From Vulcanococcus sp. Clear-D1 (GTDB lineage: Bacteria; Cyanobacteriota; Cyanobacteriia; PCC-6307; Cyanobiaceae): a stretch of DNA of 64,000 nucleotides. Position 1 is the stretch's first letter. The number at the start of each line of letters is the position of its first letter. Below, piece by piece: positions 52,858 to 62,371 of this stretch. The position numbers and the translations under genes are program-made. The stretch is taken from the NCBI RefSeq assembly GCF_014654725.1, contig NZ_JACVZV010000005.1:1-64000 (forward strand), written 5' to 3'. The notes below the pieces were generated by a model that was given only the letters and a program-made list of their open reading frames with translations, had not been told where the DNA came from and ran no database searches.

Positions 52858-53616
52858 TCAGCGGCCGATGCTGCGGTAGGGCACCTTGGCCAGGTAATCG
52901 ATGTCGGCGCTGCCGGCGGCGCTGGCGCCACGCAGGGCAGGCAGGGTCCGCACCCAGGGCATGTAGTCCTGAGGGAAGCCACCGCGGCGCTGCAGGGAGC
53001 GCTCGGGCAGTTTGCGGGCGGTGCCGGTGTACACGATCTGGGGGAAGCCCAGGATGCCGCGGTAGTAGGCGTCGTAGCGGGGGCTGGTGATGTTGAAGGG
53101 TGTTTCACCCAGATCACGGCTGCCCACCACACGGTTGCGGTGGTAAGGAACGGTGTCGTAACCGAACGCGTTGAGGTACTCCTCGCTGTCGAGGATGTCG
53201 TCAACCATGCCTTTGACGCCGCGGGTCATCAGCACAGCCGACCAGGCAATCTCCTCGGACTTGCCGTGGGTCTTGCGACCCAGCAGCTTCTCCACGAGGT
53301 GGCGGGCCACCTTGTAGTTGCTGTTGAGGGTGTAGAAGCTGCGGTTGAAGGTGTCCGACAGACACAGGGAGCGAATGAAATCGCGCACCGTGATCTGACC
53401 GTTACGCAGTTGCGACTCCAGGGTGCGGTCGCGGTCGACCTTGAAGGCGTGGAAGAAGATCTGGCGGTAAGCCGCTTCGATCACGAAGTTCTGATCTTCG
53501 CGATCCATTGCCTTGTCCATGGACGCGGCTTTGGGATCCTCGTCCGAGCCCACGCGCAGGGGATCCACACGCGCGTTCTGCGTTGTGGGCGCGTACTTCA
53601 GGAGGGGAAGGGCCAC
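52858..53616 (-). CDS. cpcG: Phycobilisome rod-core linker polypeptide
   Basis: 252 residues, the size of CpcG. The Pfam linker domain spans residues 35-170: QNFVIEAAYRQIFFHAFKVD, LESQLRNGQITVRDFIRSLC, SDTFNRSFYTLNSNYKVARH and LDSEEYLNAFGYDTVPYHR. The N-terminal MALPLLKYAPTTQNARV is typical of CpcG. It fastens phycocyanin rods to the allophycocyanin core. It has a strong terminator; the 105-base upstream space to the lyase gene likely holds the promoter. Confidence 0.95.
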   Translation of the reverse strand: MALPLLKYAPTTQNARVDPLRVGSDEDPKAASMDKAMDREDQNFVIEAAYRQIFFHAFKVDRDRTLESQLRNGQITVRDFIRSLCLSDTFNRSFYTLNSNYKVARHLVEKLLGRKTHGKSEEIAWSAVLMTRGVKGMVDDILDSEEYLNAFGYDTVPYHRNRVVGSRDLGETPFNITSPRYDAYYRGILGFPQIVYTGTARKLPERSLQRRGGFPQDYMPWVRTLPALRGASAAGSADIDYLAKVPYRSIGR

Positions 53617-53721
53617 TCGAACTTCGGCATCCGTCGTGGCTGATCGTAGAAGTGCTGTTACGGCTCCACTGATCCGCCTCAGGCAGGACTCACAGTCCGT
53701 AACGTTCGCAACAGCTCGGGC

Positions 53722-54336
53722 CTACCAGCCCAGCAGCGAGAGGGCTGGTTCGCTGGCTGCTGCACGGCCGGCCGCCGCCGATGCCGCGGGCCGCTCCTGT
53801 TGCGCGTCGTCGCAGCGGGTCTCGATGCAGAAGGACGCGTTGTTGGAGAGGCCCTCCACCGTGCTGCTGCGTACGCGCACATTCGGCCCCTGAAAGGCGA
53901 AGCGCTCCCACACGCTCATCGTTTCGTACTCGGTGCTGAGCAGCAGGCCATCGTGCTCATCCATGCAGAAGCGCGAGCTGGCCGGTGCCTTTTCGGCGTA
54001 GCCGAGATCGCGCAGCAAGATTCCCTCGCGGCCGCGGTCGTCGGTGGGGATCAGCCCGATCACGCTTTCACCGGTGTGATCTTCGCCGGCCTTGTCCCAG
54101 GCCATCGAGGCGCTCCAGCGCACCCAGCAGCCGCCCACGAGCCCGGCCGGATCCTGGCCGTGCAGCTCAGCCAGCTCCAAAAGCCGTGAATCGCTGGCGG
54201 CCAGTTCGTCCACAACGATCAACGAGCCGCCCGCTTCGGCGCGGCGGTGCAACAGGTGATGCACGCTGCGCTGGGAGCGCCAGCGGCCGCAGCTCAGCTG
54301 AAAAAAGCTGAGGGCGTTCTCAAGGGAGAGGCTCAC
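53722..54336 (-). CDS. Phycobiliprotein chromophore lyase, CpcS/CpeS family
   Basis: About 204 residues from a GTG at 54336, where the family-typical LENALSFFQLSCGRW begins. SQRSVHHLLHRRAEAGGS, then GILLRDLGYAEKAPASSRFC and FQGPNVRVRSSTV, match CpcS/CpeS lyases, which attach bilins to a single cysteine of phycobiliproteins. The C-terminus has an alanine-rich extension. It lies directly upstream of cpcG, consistent with a role in phycobilisome assembly. Which phycobiliprotein is its target cannot be read from sequence. Confidence 0.88.
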   Translation of the reverse strand: MSLSLENALSFFQLSCGRWRSQRSVHHLLHRRAEAGGSLIVVDELAASDSRLLELAELHGQDPAGLVGGCWVRWSASMAWDKAGEDHTGESVIGLIPTDDRGREGILLRDLGYAEKAPASSRFCMDEHDGLLLSTEYETMSVWERFAFQGPNVRVRSSTVEGLSNNASFCIETRCDDAQQERPAASAAAGRAAASEPALSLLGW

Positions 54337-54389
54337 GGCGGCGCGGCGGGTGCAGCGATGATCGCAAGCCGCCACCGCCGGTTGAGGTT

Positions 54390-55253
54390 GTGCTGATCGG
54401 TGCTCTGGCTGCCCTGGCTGCCGCGCTGTGCTGGACCCTGGCCAGCAGCCTCTGGCGTCGCCTGCCCACCTCCCTCAGCGGCGCAGAACTGAATCTGCTG
54501 AAAAACTGGCTGGCGCTCGCGATGCTCCTGCCCCTGGTGCTGGGCCGTCCCTGGCCTGAGGCCCAGGGCCCCCTGCTGTTGTTGGCGTTGAGTGGCGTGC
54601 TGGGGATTGCGCTGGGCGACAGCCTCTACTTCGCGGCCTTGCGCCGGCTGGGCACCCGCCGCACGCTCACCATCGATGCCGGTGGCCCGGCGGTCGCCTC
54701 CGTGGGTGGGATGGTCTGGCTGGCGGAGGTGCCGGAACCGCTCCACTGGTTCGGCCTTGGTCTGATCACCTTCGCGCTGCTGCTCGTGGCGGTGCAGCGC
54801 TCAGGCGATGCCTTCGCGGGGCGCCGGCAGTTGCAGGGTGTGGTTCTGGCCCTGGGAGCACTGTTCTGCGGCAGCGCTGGAGCGCTGGTGTCGCGGGCGG
54901 CTCTGCGGGATGCCGCCTTTGATCCGCTGCAGTCGGCTCTGGTGCGGGTGCTGGCGGCGGGCTTGGTGTTGTTGCCGTTGCTGCGGGGCTGGCGCACCAG
55001 GGGTTGGGGGCCGCGCCCATCCACCCGGCGCTGGCCCCTGGGATTACTGGCCACGCTGCTCGGAACCACCGCAGGCATCGCCTTGCAGCAGCTGGCCCTG
55101 CAGCAGTTGCCGGGCGGCATCGCGGTGGCGCTGCTGGCTACCGCCCCGCTGATGGCGATCCCGCTGGCTCATTTGGAAGGGGATCGGCCGGGATGGCGGG
55201 GATGGTTGGCCGCCTTGCTGGCCCTGTGCGGCGTTAGTGCTCTGGTGGCTTGA
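54390..55253 (+). CDS. EamA/DMT-family transporter
   Basis: 287 residues with ten hydrophobic helices in two EamA repeats: GALAALAAALCWTLASSLWRR (first) and LGALFCGSAGALVSRAALRD (second). LSGVLGIALGDSLYFAALRR and LLATLLGTTAGIALQQLALQ are the matching later helices of each half. The substrate is unknown; relatives export amino acids or metabolites. The start is a GTG at 54390. The gene is divergent from the lyase gene and convergent with the small gene after sufR (overlap 20 bases). Confidence 0.87.
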   Translation: MLIGALAALAAALCWTLASSLWRRLPTSLSGAELNLLKNWLALAMLLPLVLGRPWPEAQGPLLLLALSGVLGIALGDSLYFAALRRLGTRRTLTIDAGGPAVASVGGMVWLAEVPEPLHWFGLGLITFALLLVAVQRSGDAFAGRRQLQGVVLALGALFCGSAGALVSRAALRDAAFDPLQSALVRVLAAGLVLLPLLRGWRTRGWGPRPSTRRWPLGLLATLLGTTAGIALQQLALQQLPGGIAVALLATAPLMAIPLAHLEGDRPGWRGWLAALLALCGVSALVA

Positions 55254-55596
55254 GCGTGTTGCCCAGCCGTTGATCAGCCTGTTGCTGTCCCCAGAGCACC
55301 AGGTCGCTGATCTCCAGCGCCAGCGGTGGCTTGTGAAGCTCCAGGCCGATGGCTTCGAGCTGAACGGCGGCCTTGGCGAGTTGCTCCACCAACACGGGGA
55401 TGAAGCTGGGGTCCACCGCCAGGTTGGGTTGTTGGTGCGCCCAGGCCATCAAGCCTTCCTGGGCTGGCATGGCGGCGTCGCCTTGGGCGGCTTGTTGGAG
55501 GCAGCGCAGGCTGTGGGCCAGCAGGCGCAGGTGGTGACGCTCCAGTGCCGGAAGCAGCGTGCTCTCCAGCTCTTGAAGGTCGTGCTCGCTCAGCAC
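55234..55596 (-). CDS. Conserved protein coupled to sufR
   Basis: About 120 residues, helical and soluble: LQELESTLLPALERHHLRLL, LRCLQQAAQGDAA, and SFIPVLVEQLAKAAVQLEAI. Its GTG start at 55596 overlaps the sufR stop by 7 bases, so it is cotranscribed and coupled. I do not recognise the family. Position suggests a link to Fe-S cluster formation or its control, but nothing in the sequence confirms it. No cysteine motif for metal binding is present. Confidence 0.6.
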   Translation of the reverse strand: MLSEHDLQELESTLLPALERHHLRLLAHSLRCLQQAAQGDAAMPAQEGLMAWAHQQPNLAVDPSFIPVLVEQLAKAAVQLEAIGLELHKPPLALEISDLVLWGQQQADQRLGNTLKPPEH

Positions 55597-56225
55597 GGCT
55601 GCAGCAGGAACCCGCAGGCGTGGCCGCCATCGAGCAGCCAGTGCACCCGCTCCACGGCGCAGTCGGGGAACGTGTGCCGGATCAGCTGCAGCTCCTGATC
55701 GCACACGCAGGGGAACTGTTCAGCGATCTTCATCACAGAGCAGTGGAATTCGCTGATCACCCAGCCTTCGCCCTTCGGGTTGGGCTTGTAGTCGGCCACA
55801 TAGCCCTCGCGCCGGCGCAGATCCACCAGTCGTTCGATGCGCTCCTTCAGGCTGCCGTCGCCGATCAGGCGGCGGTAGTCGGTGGCTTTTTCAGAGGCCT
55901 GGCGTTGCAGCAGCTGATCCACCATCTCGGTGGGCAGGCTGGTGGCCATGGAGCTGAGCAGCCCCAGAGCGAAATGTTCGCTGCCGTTGGGGAACTGGCG
56001 GCGGCCAGCTGCTGTGAGCCGCCAGAGATTGGAGGGACGTCCAGGACCTTCGGGAGCCGGGCTGGCCTCCACGAGGCCTTCTTCTTCCAGGGAACGCAGG
56101 TGGCGACGCATCACTTGGACGGACACACCCAGTGCCTCAGCCAGTTGCGCCGCGGTGATTTCACCCTGACGCAACATCAGGGTGAGCGCTGCCTCTCGGG
56201 TGGGTGCCTGCGTGGAGGCGCTCAT
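55590..56225 (-). CDS. sufR: Fe-S cluster biogenesis repressor SufR
   Basis: 211 residues. The N-terminal winged helix-turn-helix is at about 10-65 (EITAAQLAEALGVSVQVMRRH, then RPSNLWRLTAAGR). The C-terminal half carries the cysteines that bind the sensor cluster: Cys in SEFHCSVMK, CVCDQELQ and FPDCAVERV. SufR with its cluster represses the suf operon, and loss of the cluster derepresses it. It is divergent from ftrC-sufBCDS, as in other cyanobacteria. The ATG at 56225 is chosen; a start at 56255 exists. Confidence 0.94.
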   Translation of the reverse strand: MSASTQAPTREAALTLMLRQGEITAAQLAEALGVSVQVMRRHLRSLEEEGLVEASPAPEGPGRPSNLWRLTAAGRRQFPNGSEHFALGLLSSMATSLPTEMVDQLLQRQASEKATDYRRLIGDGSLKERIERLVDLRRREGYVADYKPNPKGEGWVISEFHCSVMKIAEQFPCVCDQELQLIRHTFPDCAVERVHWLLDGGHACGFLLQPC

Positions 56226-56354
56226 GACCAACTCTTTACCACCACACCATGCCACGCCTGTTCAGGCGCTGACGAGTGGACCGTGCTGGTGCGCCCACAC
56301 GTCACAATGCAGCGTCACCCCCGGGTGCCGCTCGTGTGCTTTAGGGTCGACTTG

Positions 56355-56372
56355 CGAAACACACTGGTTTCG
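56355..56372. promoter_or_regulatory. Probable SufR operator
   Basis: A perfect inverted repeat CGAAAC-N6-GTTTCG lies in the 200-base region between sufR and ftrC. The SufR sites described in Synechocystis are inverted repeats of the form CAAC-N6-GTTG, and here the AAC-N6-GTT core and the spacer length are the same. A TTTCGTAACT stretch overlapping its right end could be part of the ftrC/suf promoter. Confidence 0.7.
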
Positions 56373-56425
56373 TAACTGCTGGCCAAGCCCGCACGGGCAC
56401 AACGCTCCGCCTCGCCTTTGCCCTC

Positions 56426-56779
56426 ATGTCTGAAGCTCCTGCCCCCCAAGCCAGCGACAGCCTTGAGGTGATCCGCAAATTTGCGGAAACCTACGCCCAG
56501 CGCACGGGGACCTATTTCTGCAGTGACCCCAGCGTCACGGCTGTCGTGCTCGAGGGGCTGGCCCGTCATAAGGACGAGCTGGGAGGTGCCCTGTGCCCCT
56601 GCCGCCATTACGAAGACAAGGAGGCTGAGGTGGCTCAGGCTTTCTGGAACTGCCCCTGCGTGCCGATGCGTGAGCGCAAGGAGTGCCACTGCATGCTGTT
56701 CCTCACCGAAGACAACCCCTTCCGCGGCGAGAAACAGACGATCACGCTCGAAGAAGTGAAAGCCCATTGCGCCGGTTGA
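56426..56779 (+). CDS. ftrC: Ferredoxin-thioredoxin reductase, catalytic chain
   Basis: 117 residues. The cysteines that hold the 4Fe-4S cluster and the active disulfide occur in [19 protein letters not shown] and ECHCMLFL, the CPC-CPC-CHC pattern of the catalytic (beta) subunit. The enzyme passes electrons from photoreduced ferredoxin to thioredoxin. It lies 10 bases before sufB, so the Fe-S enzyme is cotranscribed with the machinery that builds its cluster. Confidence 0.95.
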   Translation: MSEAPAPQASDSLEVIRKFAETYAQRTGTYFCSDPSVTAVVLEGLARHKDELGGALCPCRHYEDKEAEVAQAFWNCPCVPMRERKECHCMLFLTEDNPFRGEKQTITLEEVKAHCAG

Positions 56780-56789
56780 AGGTCAGTTC

Positions 56790-58232
56790 ATGAGCAACGC
56801 ACAGGCTGTTGGTGATCTGGTGAGCCAGCCGTACAAGTACGGCTTCGTCACCGATATCGAAACCGAAAAGATCGCCAAGGGCCTCAGCGAGGACGTGGTG
56901 CGCTTGATCTCCAGCAAGAAGGAGGAGCCGTCCTTCCTGCTGGACTTTCGCCTGCGCGCCTACAAGCAATGGCTGCAGATGAGCGAGCCCGATTGGGCGG
57001 CTCTCGGTTATCCGCCGATCGACTACCAAGACGTGGTGTACTACGCCGCGCCCAAACAGCAGCAAAAGAAAGCCAGCCTCGATGAGGTGGATCCGAAGCT
57101 GCTCGAAACCTTCGACAAACTCGGCATCCCCCTCAGCGAGCAGAAGCGACTGTCCAACGTGGCCGTTGACGCGGTGTTCGACAGTGTGTCAATCGCCACG
57201 ACCTACAAGGACAAGCTGGCCGAGCACGGCGTGATCTTCTGCTCGATCAGTGAGGCGGTGAAGGAGCACCCTGAGCTGATCGAGCGGTATCTCGGCACGG
57301 TGGTGCCTAGCAACGACAACTACTTCGCGGCGCTCAACTCAGCCGTGTTCAGCGACGGCTCTTTTGTGTTCATTCCCAAAGGTGTGGAATGTCCGATGGA
57401 GCTCTCCACCTATTTCCGGATCAACTCCGGCGATACAGGACAGTTCGAGCGCACGCTGATCGTTGCCGAAGAGGGTGCTTCGGTGAGCTACCTCGAGGGC
57501 TGCACCGCCCCGATGTTTGACACCAACCAGCTCCATGCGGCTGTCGTGGAATTGGTGGCTCTCGATGATGCCTCGATCAAATACTCCACCGTGCAGAACT
57601 GGTACGCCGGTGATGAAAATGGCGTGGGTGGCATTTACAACTTCGTGACCAAGCGCGGCCAGTGCCGCGGCGACCGCAGCAAGATCAGCTGGACCCAGGT
57701 GGAAACCGGCTCAGCGATCACCTGGAAATACCCCAGCTGCGTGTTGCAGGGCGCTGATTCTGTAGGTGAGTTTTATTCCGTGGCGCTCACCAATAACAAA
57801 CAGCAGGCGGATACGGGCACCAAAATGATTCACGTGGGTCCGCGGAGCCGCTCCACCATCGTGAGCAAGGGCATCAGCGCCGGCCGCTCTGCCAATAGCT
57901 ATCGCGGTTTGGTGCAGATCGGCCCGAAAGCGGTGGGGGCACGCAACTACAGCCAGTGCGATTCGATGCTGATCGGCGATCAGGCGGCCGCCAACACCTA
58001 CCCCTACATCCGTTCTCAGCAGCCCCAGGCTTCGGTGGAGCACGAAGCCAGCACCTGCCGTATCTCCGAAGATCAGCTCTTCTATCTGCAGAGCCGCGGC
58101 ATCGGGTTTGAAGAGGCCGTTTCGATGATGGTGAGTGGCTTCTGCCGTGATGTGTTCAATCAGCTGCCGATGGAATTCGCAGCCGAAGCCGACAAACTGC
58201 TCGCCCTCAAGCTGGAGGGCTCCGTGGGTTGA
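56790..58232 (+). CDS. sufB: Fe-S cluster assembly scaffold SufB
   Basis: 480 residues, the family length. [20 protein letters not shown] and [20 protein letters not shown], then [20 protein letters not shown] and [20 protein letters not shown], are SufB hallmarks; the last contains the Cys/Glu region needed for cluster building. SufB forms the SufBC2D scaffold complex with the products of the next two genes. A gap of 80 bases separates it from sufC. Confidence 0.97.
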   Translation: MSNAQAVGDLVSQPYKYGFVTDIETEKIAKGLSEDVVRLISSKKEEPSFLLDFRLRAYKQWLQMSEPDWAALGYPPIDYQDVVYYAAPKQQQKKASLDEVDPKLLETFDKLGIPLSEQKRLSNVAVDAVFDSVSIATTYKDKLAEHGVIFCSISEAVKEHPELIERYLGTVVPSNDNYFAALNSAVFSDGSFVFIPKGVECPMELSTYFRINSGDTGQFERTLIVAEEGASVSYLEGCTAPMFDTNQLHAAVVELVALDDASIKYSTVQNWYAGDENGVGGIYNFVTKRGQCRGDRSKISWTQVETGSAITWKYPSCVLQGADSVGEFYSVALTNNKQQADTGTKMIHVGPRSRSTIVSKGISAGRSANSYRGLVQIGPKAVGARNYSQCDSMLIGDQAAANTYPYIRSQQPQASVEHEASTCRISEDQLFYLQSRGIGFEEAVSMMVSGFCRDVFNQLPMEFAAEADKLLALKLEGSVG

Positions 58233-58312
58233 GTTCAGCCCCGTTGCCGAATCGGCGTTGATCCGCCTGCTCCCCTTCCGTTTCTGATTCCGTCCTCGCT
58301 CGCTCCTCCGCC

Positions 58313-59107
58313 GTGATTCGCCCCGACGCTCCCGTACTGCTTGAGATCCGCGATCTCCATGCCCGGGTGGAGGACAAGGCGATCCTCAAGGGCGTGAACC
58401 TCACCATCCGTGCCGGTGAAATCCACGCGGTGATGGGTCGCAATGGCAGTGGCAAAAGCACCCTCTCCAAAGTGCTCGCCGGCCACCCCGCTTACAGCGT
58501 GACCGGCGGCAGCGTGACCTACCGCGGCGAGAACCTGCTGGAGCTGGATCCCGAGCAGCGCGCTCGCATCGGGGTGTTCCTTGGTTTTCAGTACCCCGTG
58601 GAAATCCCTGGGGTGAGCAACCTGGAGTTTCTGCGGGTGGCCACGAATGCTCGTCGGCTGGAGCAGGGCCACGAGGAGCTCGACACATTCGCTTTCGAAG
58701 ATTTGGTGCGTGAACGCCTGAAGGTGGTTCAGATGGACCCTGCTTTCCTCGATCGTTCCGTGAACGAAGGCTTCAGCGGTGGTGAGAAAAAGCGCAATGA
58801 GATCCTGCAGATGGCTCTGCTGGAGCCTTTGGTGGCGATCCTCGATGAAACGGATTCCGGTTTGGATATCGATGCCCTGCGCATCGTGGCTGGGGGTGTG
58901 AACCAGCTGGCCAATGCCGAGAACGCCACGCTGCTGATCACCCATTACCAGCGCCTGCTCGATGCGATCACACCGGATTACGTGCATGTGATGGCGGCGG
59001 GCCGCATCCTGCGCACAGGCGGTAAGGAGCTGGCGCTCGAGCTCGAAGAGCGAGGCTACGACTGGGTGGATCAGGAGCTCGCTGCCCTGGCGGCGGAGGT
59101 GGCCTGA
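58313..59107 (+). CDS. sufC: Fe-S cluster assembly ATPase SufC
   Basis: 264 residues from a GTG at 58313. ABC ATPase motifs are Walker [18 protein letters not shown], signature [15 protein letters not shown] and Walker [19 protein letters not shown]. The LDETDSGLD form and the conserved Q-loop [12 protein letters not shown] are SufC specific. It powers the SufBC2D scaffold. Its stop overlaps the sufD start by one base. Confidence 0.97.
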   Translation: MIRPDAPVLLEIRDLHARVEDKAILKGVNLTIRAGEIHAVMGRNGSGKSTLSKVLAGHPAYSVTGGSVTYRGENLLELDPEQRARIGVFLGFQYPVEIPGVSNLEFLRVATNARRLEQGHEELDTFAFEDLVRERLKVVQMDPAFLDRSVNEGFSGGEKKRNEILQMALLEPLVAILDETDSGLDIDALRIVAGGVNQLANAENATLLITHYQRLLDAITPDYVHVMAAGRILRTGGKELALELEERGYDWVDQELAALAAEVA

Positions 59108-60351
59108 TGAGCGCAAGCCTCGCAACACCGGCTGCGGCCAAGGGTGCTTGGCTGGATGCCTGGTTGGCCCATCTGCCTGCCGCCAGTGGTGAGCTGGCGC
59201 CGGTGCAGGAGCGTGGCCGCCAGGCCCTGAGCCAAAGCTCGATTCCCTCGGGGCGTCACGAAGATTGGCGTTTCACAGATCTCTCACTGCTGCAGGCGCT
59301 GCCTCTTGCTCCGGCGGCCGCGGCAACAGCCACCTTGCCCGTCCCTGAATCCGGGGCTGTGCGGCTGGTGTGGAGCGGCGGCAGCAATCCCCTGGCGGGC
59401 CAAGCCCTGCCTGCGGGTTTGCAGCAGCTCACCCCTGGTGAAATTGCCCAGGGGCTCGGGCACACCCTCGCCGCTGCTGGCTGCCAGGAGCATTGGCCGG
59501 TGGAGCTCAATCACGCTGCTGCCGAGCGTGTGTTGGCCCTGCGTGTGACCAGCCGCAGCCAGGTGAGCCTGGAGTTGGTGAGCGCCGCGGCCGAGGGTCT
59601 GCAGGCGCTGCGCTTGTTGCTGCTGCTGGAGGAGAAGGCCGAGCTGGATCTCTCCCAGTGGATCGAAGCCCAGGCCTCCGGTTTGCACAGCTTGGTGATT
59701 GAGGCCCATCTTGCGCGCGGTGCCCGCCTCAGCCATGGCCTGGTGGCGCTGGGGCAATCCGATGCCGCTCTCATGGCTCATGTGGTGATCGAGCAGGAAC
59801 CGGAAAGCCGGGTGCAACTGAGCAGCGTCACCTCCGGCTGGGGGCTGGCGCGGCTTGAGCCCCGGGCCGTGCAGGTGGATGGCGCGGCCCACACCACCCT
59901 GCGGGGCCTGCAGCTGGTGGACGGTCAGCGCATCGCCGACACCCACAGCTTTGTGGAGTTCAAAGGGCCGGAGGGGCAGCTCGATCAACTGCATAAAGCA
60001 GTTGCAGCCGGCCAGGGCCGCAGCGTGTTCAACGGTGCCGTGCGCGTGCCCCGCGCCGCCCAGCGCACCAATGCAGCTCAGCTCAGCCGCAGCCTGCTGC
60101 TCTCGGATCGCGCCAGGATCGATACCAAGCCGGAGCTGGAGATCGTGGCCGACGACGTGAAGTGCGCCCATGGCGCCACGGTGAGCAGCCTGCAGACCGA
60201 TGAGCTCTTCTATTTACAGAGCCGTGGCATCGGCGCCGACCAGGCGGCTGGCCTGCTGCAGCGGGCCTTCTGCGAGGAAGTGCTGCGGGAGCTGCCTGCA
60301 GCGGCCCGCAGCTGGTGTTCGCTCGAGCGTTTGCTGGAGAGCGCGGCATGA
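59107..60351 (+). CDS. sufD: Fe-S cluster assembly protein SufD
   Basis: 414 residues. RHEDWRFTDLSLLQALPL near the N-terminus and the C-terminal half with DTHSFVEFKGPEGQLDQLHK, KPELEIVADDVKCAHGATVS and [20 protein letters not shown] define SufD, including the conserved histidine of CAHGA. The middle is divergent and alanine/leucine rich, as usual in this family. The stop overlaps the sufS start as ATGA. Confidence 0.95.
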   Translation: MSASLATPAAAKGAWLDAWLAHLPAASGELAPVQERGRQALSQSSIPSGRHEDWRFTDLSLLQALPLAPAAAATATLPVPESGAVRLVWSGGSNPLAGQALPAGLQQLTPGEIAQGLGHTLAAAGCQEHWPVELNHAAAERVLALRVTSRSQVSLELVSAAAEGLQALRLLLLLEEKAELDLSQWIEAQASGLHSLVIEAHLARGARLSHGLVALGQSDAALMAHVVIEQEPESRVQLSSVTSGWGLARLEPRAVQVDGAAHTTLRGLQLVDGQRIADTHSFVEFKGPEGQLDQLHKAVAAGQGRSVFNGAVRVPRAAQRTNAAQLSRSLLLSDRARIDTKPELEIVADDVKCAHGATVSSLQTDELFYLQSRGIGADQAAGLLQRAFCEEVLRELPAAARSWCSLERLLESAA

Positions 60352-61637
60352 CCAGCACCCTCTCGGCACCCCAGGCCGCTGCCGTCACCCAGCCCGACAA
60401 CCTGGCAGCGCTCACGCGCCCTGATTTCCCGCTGCTGGCCCAGACCGCCTGCCTCGGCCAGCCGCTGATCTATCTCGATCACGCCGCCACCAGCCAGAAG
60501 CCCCGCCAGGTGCTGGAGGCGCTGCAGCATTACTACGACCACGACAATGCCAACGTGCACCGCGGCGCGCACCAGCTGAGCGCCCGTGCCACCGAAGGCT
60601 TTGAAGGCGCCCGTGCCAAGGCGGCAGCTTTTGTGGGGGCCGCCAACCCCAACGAGATCGTGTTCACCCGCAACGCCAGCGAGGCGATCAACCTCGTGGC
60701 CCGCAGCTGGGGTGAGGCCAACCTGCGCCCCGGTGATGAGGTGCTGCTCACGGTGATGGAGCACCACAGCAATCTGGTGCCCTGGCAGCTGCTCGCCGAT
60801 CGCACTGGTTGCGTGTTGCGCCATGCCGGCCTCACCGACAGCGGTGAACTCGATCTCCACGATCTGCGCAGCAAGATCAGCGATCGCACCCGGCTGGTGA
60901 GCCTGGTGCAGGTGAGCAACACGCTCGGCTGCCTCAATCCGATCGCGGAGGTGGCAGCCCTGGCTCACGCCGCCGGTGCCTTGGTGCTGGTGGATGCCTG
61001 CCAGAGTCTGCCCCACCTGCCGGTGAACGTGAAGCAGCTGGGCGCTGATTTTCTGGTGGGCAGCTCCCACAAGCTCTGCGGCCCCACGGGTATGGGCTTC
61101 CTCTGGGGCCGCGAGGCGCTGCTGGAGGCGATGCCCCCCTTCCTGGGCGGCGGCGAAATGATCCAGGACGTCTACCTCGACCACAGCACCTGGGCCGGCT
61201 TGCCCCACAAATTCGAAGCAGGTACCCCGGCGATTGGCGAGGCGGTGGGGATGGGCGCAGCTCTCGATTACCTGCAGGCCATCGGGCTGGATCGCATCCA
61301 TGCCTGGGAGCAGCAGCTCACCCGCCATCTGTTCGAGCGCCTGCAGGCCATCGATGGCCTGCGCATCCTCGGCCCCACCCCAGAGCAACAGCCGGATCGT
61401 GCTGCTCTGGCCGCCTTCCACGTGGAAGGCGTGCACGCCAACGACATCGCCGCTCTGCTCGATTCAGCCGGCATCTGCATCCGCAGCGGCCACCACTGCA
61501 CCCAGCCGCTGCACCGCCACTACGGCATCAGTGGTTCCGCCCGCGCCAGCCTCAGTTTCACCACCACCACTGAGGAGATCGATCGCTTTGCTGATGAGCT
61601 GCAGGGCTCGATCAGCTTCCTGCGGGAGCACAGCTGA
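60348..61637 (+). CDS. sufS: Cysteine desulfurase SufS
   Basis: 429 residues. The PLP lysine is in LVGSSHKLCGPTGMGFLWG and the active cysteine in IRSGHHCTQPLHRHYG, the type II (SufS) arrangement. IYLDHAATSQKPRQVL is the N-terminal motif. It mobilises sulfur from cysteine as persulfide for the SufBC2D scaffold. No sufE gene is in this window. The ATG at 60348 overlaps the sufD stop. Confidence 0.96.
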   Translation: MTSTLSAPQAAAVTQPDNLAALTRPDFPLLAQTACLGQPLIYLDHAATSQKPRQVLEALQHYYDHDNANVHRGAHQLSARATEGFEGARAKAAAFVGAANPNEIVFTRNASEAINLVARSWGEANLRPGDEVLLTVMEHHSNLVPWQLLADRTGCVLRHAGLTDSGELDLHDLRSKISDRTRLVSLVQVSNTLGCLNPIAEVAALAHAAGALVLVDACQSLPHLPVNVKQLGADFLVGSSHKLCGPTGMGFLWGREALLEAMPPFLGGGEMIQDVYLDHSTWAGLPHKFEAGTPAIGEAVGMGAALDYLQAIGLDRIHAWEQQLTRHLFERLQAIDGLRILGPTPEQQPDRAALAAFHVEGVHANDIAALLDSAGICIRSGHHCTQPLHRHYGISGSARASLSFTTTTEEIDRFADELQGSISFLREHS

Positions 61638-61652
61638 GCGGATCCTCTTGGC

Positions 61653-62366
61653 TCAGGCTGGCGTCAGCACGGCCATCGCCTCAGCGTGTTGGCGTCCATT
61701 CCATGCCCAGCGCCACTGCCAACCTGCTGCTTTGGCCGTGGCCTCAATCGCGGCACGGTCGGCGGGGTGGTCGTAAGCGGCCAGGTGGCTACTCACGTGC
61801 TCTCGCTGCTGGGCAGAGAGCTGGGGCCAACTGCTGGCAATGCGTTGCTGGTAGCGCTGCACATAAATGTCGCGGCTCTCGCCGGGTTTCCGGAAGACAT
61901 CCACCCAAATGAACAACCCTCCCGGTGCGATCCGGGTGCGCAGGCGCTCGAGCAGCCACTGTTTCTCCTCGGCGCTGAGGTGATGAATGGCGAAGGCAGA
62001 GTGAAGGATGTCGACTGGTTCTGCGTCATCGCCAGCTGGATCGCTTGCCCAACGGAGTAGATCTCCTTCCAGCCAGCGGCATGGATAGGCCACGTTGCCG
62101 AGAGCTTGCTGCGCCAGGGGCAGCACCTCAGGCGTGAGATCCAGCCCCGTGTAGGAGCCCAAAGGCAGGCGTTGCAGCAGAGGAGCCAGCAGCGCCAGAT
62201 CGCCGCAGCCCAGATCCACCATCCGCGGTGCCGCGGCATCGTTGGGGCGAGCCTGGAGCCAGCCCTCCAGGGTTGCGGCCGTGGCGGAGGCCACGGCTTG
62301 GTGCTCCATCAGATCGTGCTCCACCACGGCCCGATAGGAGGCCCACTGCTGTGTGAAAAGGTCCAT
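61653..62366 (-). CDS. Class I SAM-dependent methyltransferase
   Basis: 237 residues. Motif I is RMVDLGCGDLALLAPLL, motif II about YTGLDLTPEVLPLA, and HSAFAIHHLSAEEKQWLLER with GGLFIWVDVFRKPGE form the later motifs. It binds SAM in a Rossmann fold and methylates a small molecule not identifiable here. The ATG at 62366 gives a short N-terminal helical cap; it follows the other methyltransferase gene by 5 bases in one operon. It is convergent with sufS, 15 bases apart. Confidence 0.87.
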   Translation of the reverse strand: MDLFTQQWASYRAVVEHDLMEHQAVASATAATLEGWLQARPNDAAAPRMVDLGCGDLALLAPLLQRLPLGSYTGLDLTPEVLPLAQQALGNVAYPCRWLEGDLLRWASDPAGDDAEPVDILHSAFAIHHLSAEEKQWLLERLRTRIAPGGLFIWVDVFRKPGESRDIYVQRYQQRIASSWPQLSAQQREHVSSHLAAYDHPADRAAIEATAKAAGWQWRWAWNGRQHAEAMAVLTPA

Positions 62367-62371
62367 GGTGC

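Noticed and set aside
60210-61436. A 408-codon minus-strand frame
   Set aside because: Antisense shadow of sufS/sufD; no motif, and it would overlap two highly conserved genes.
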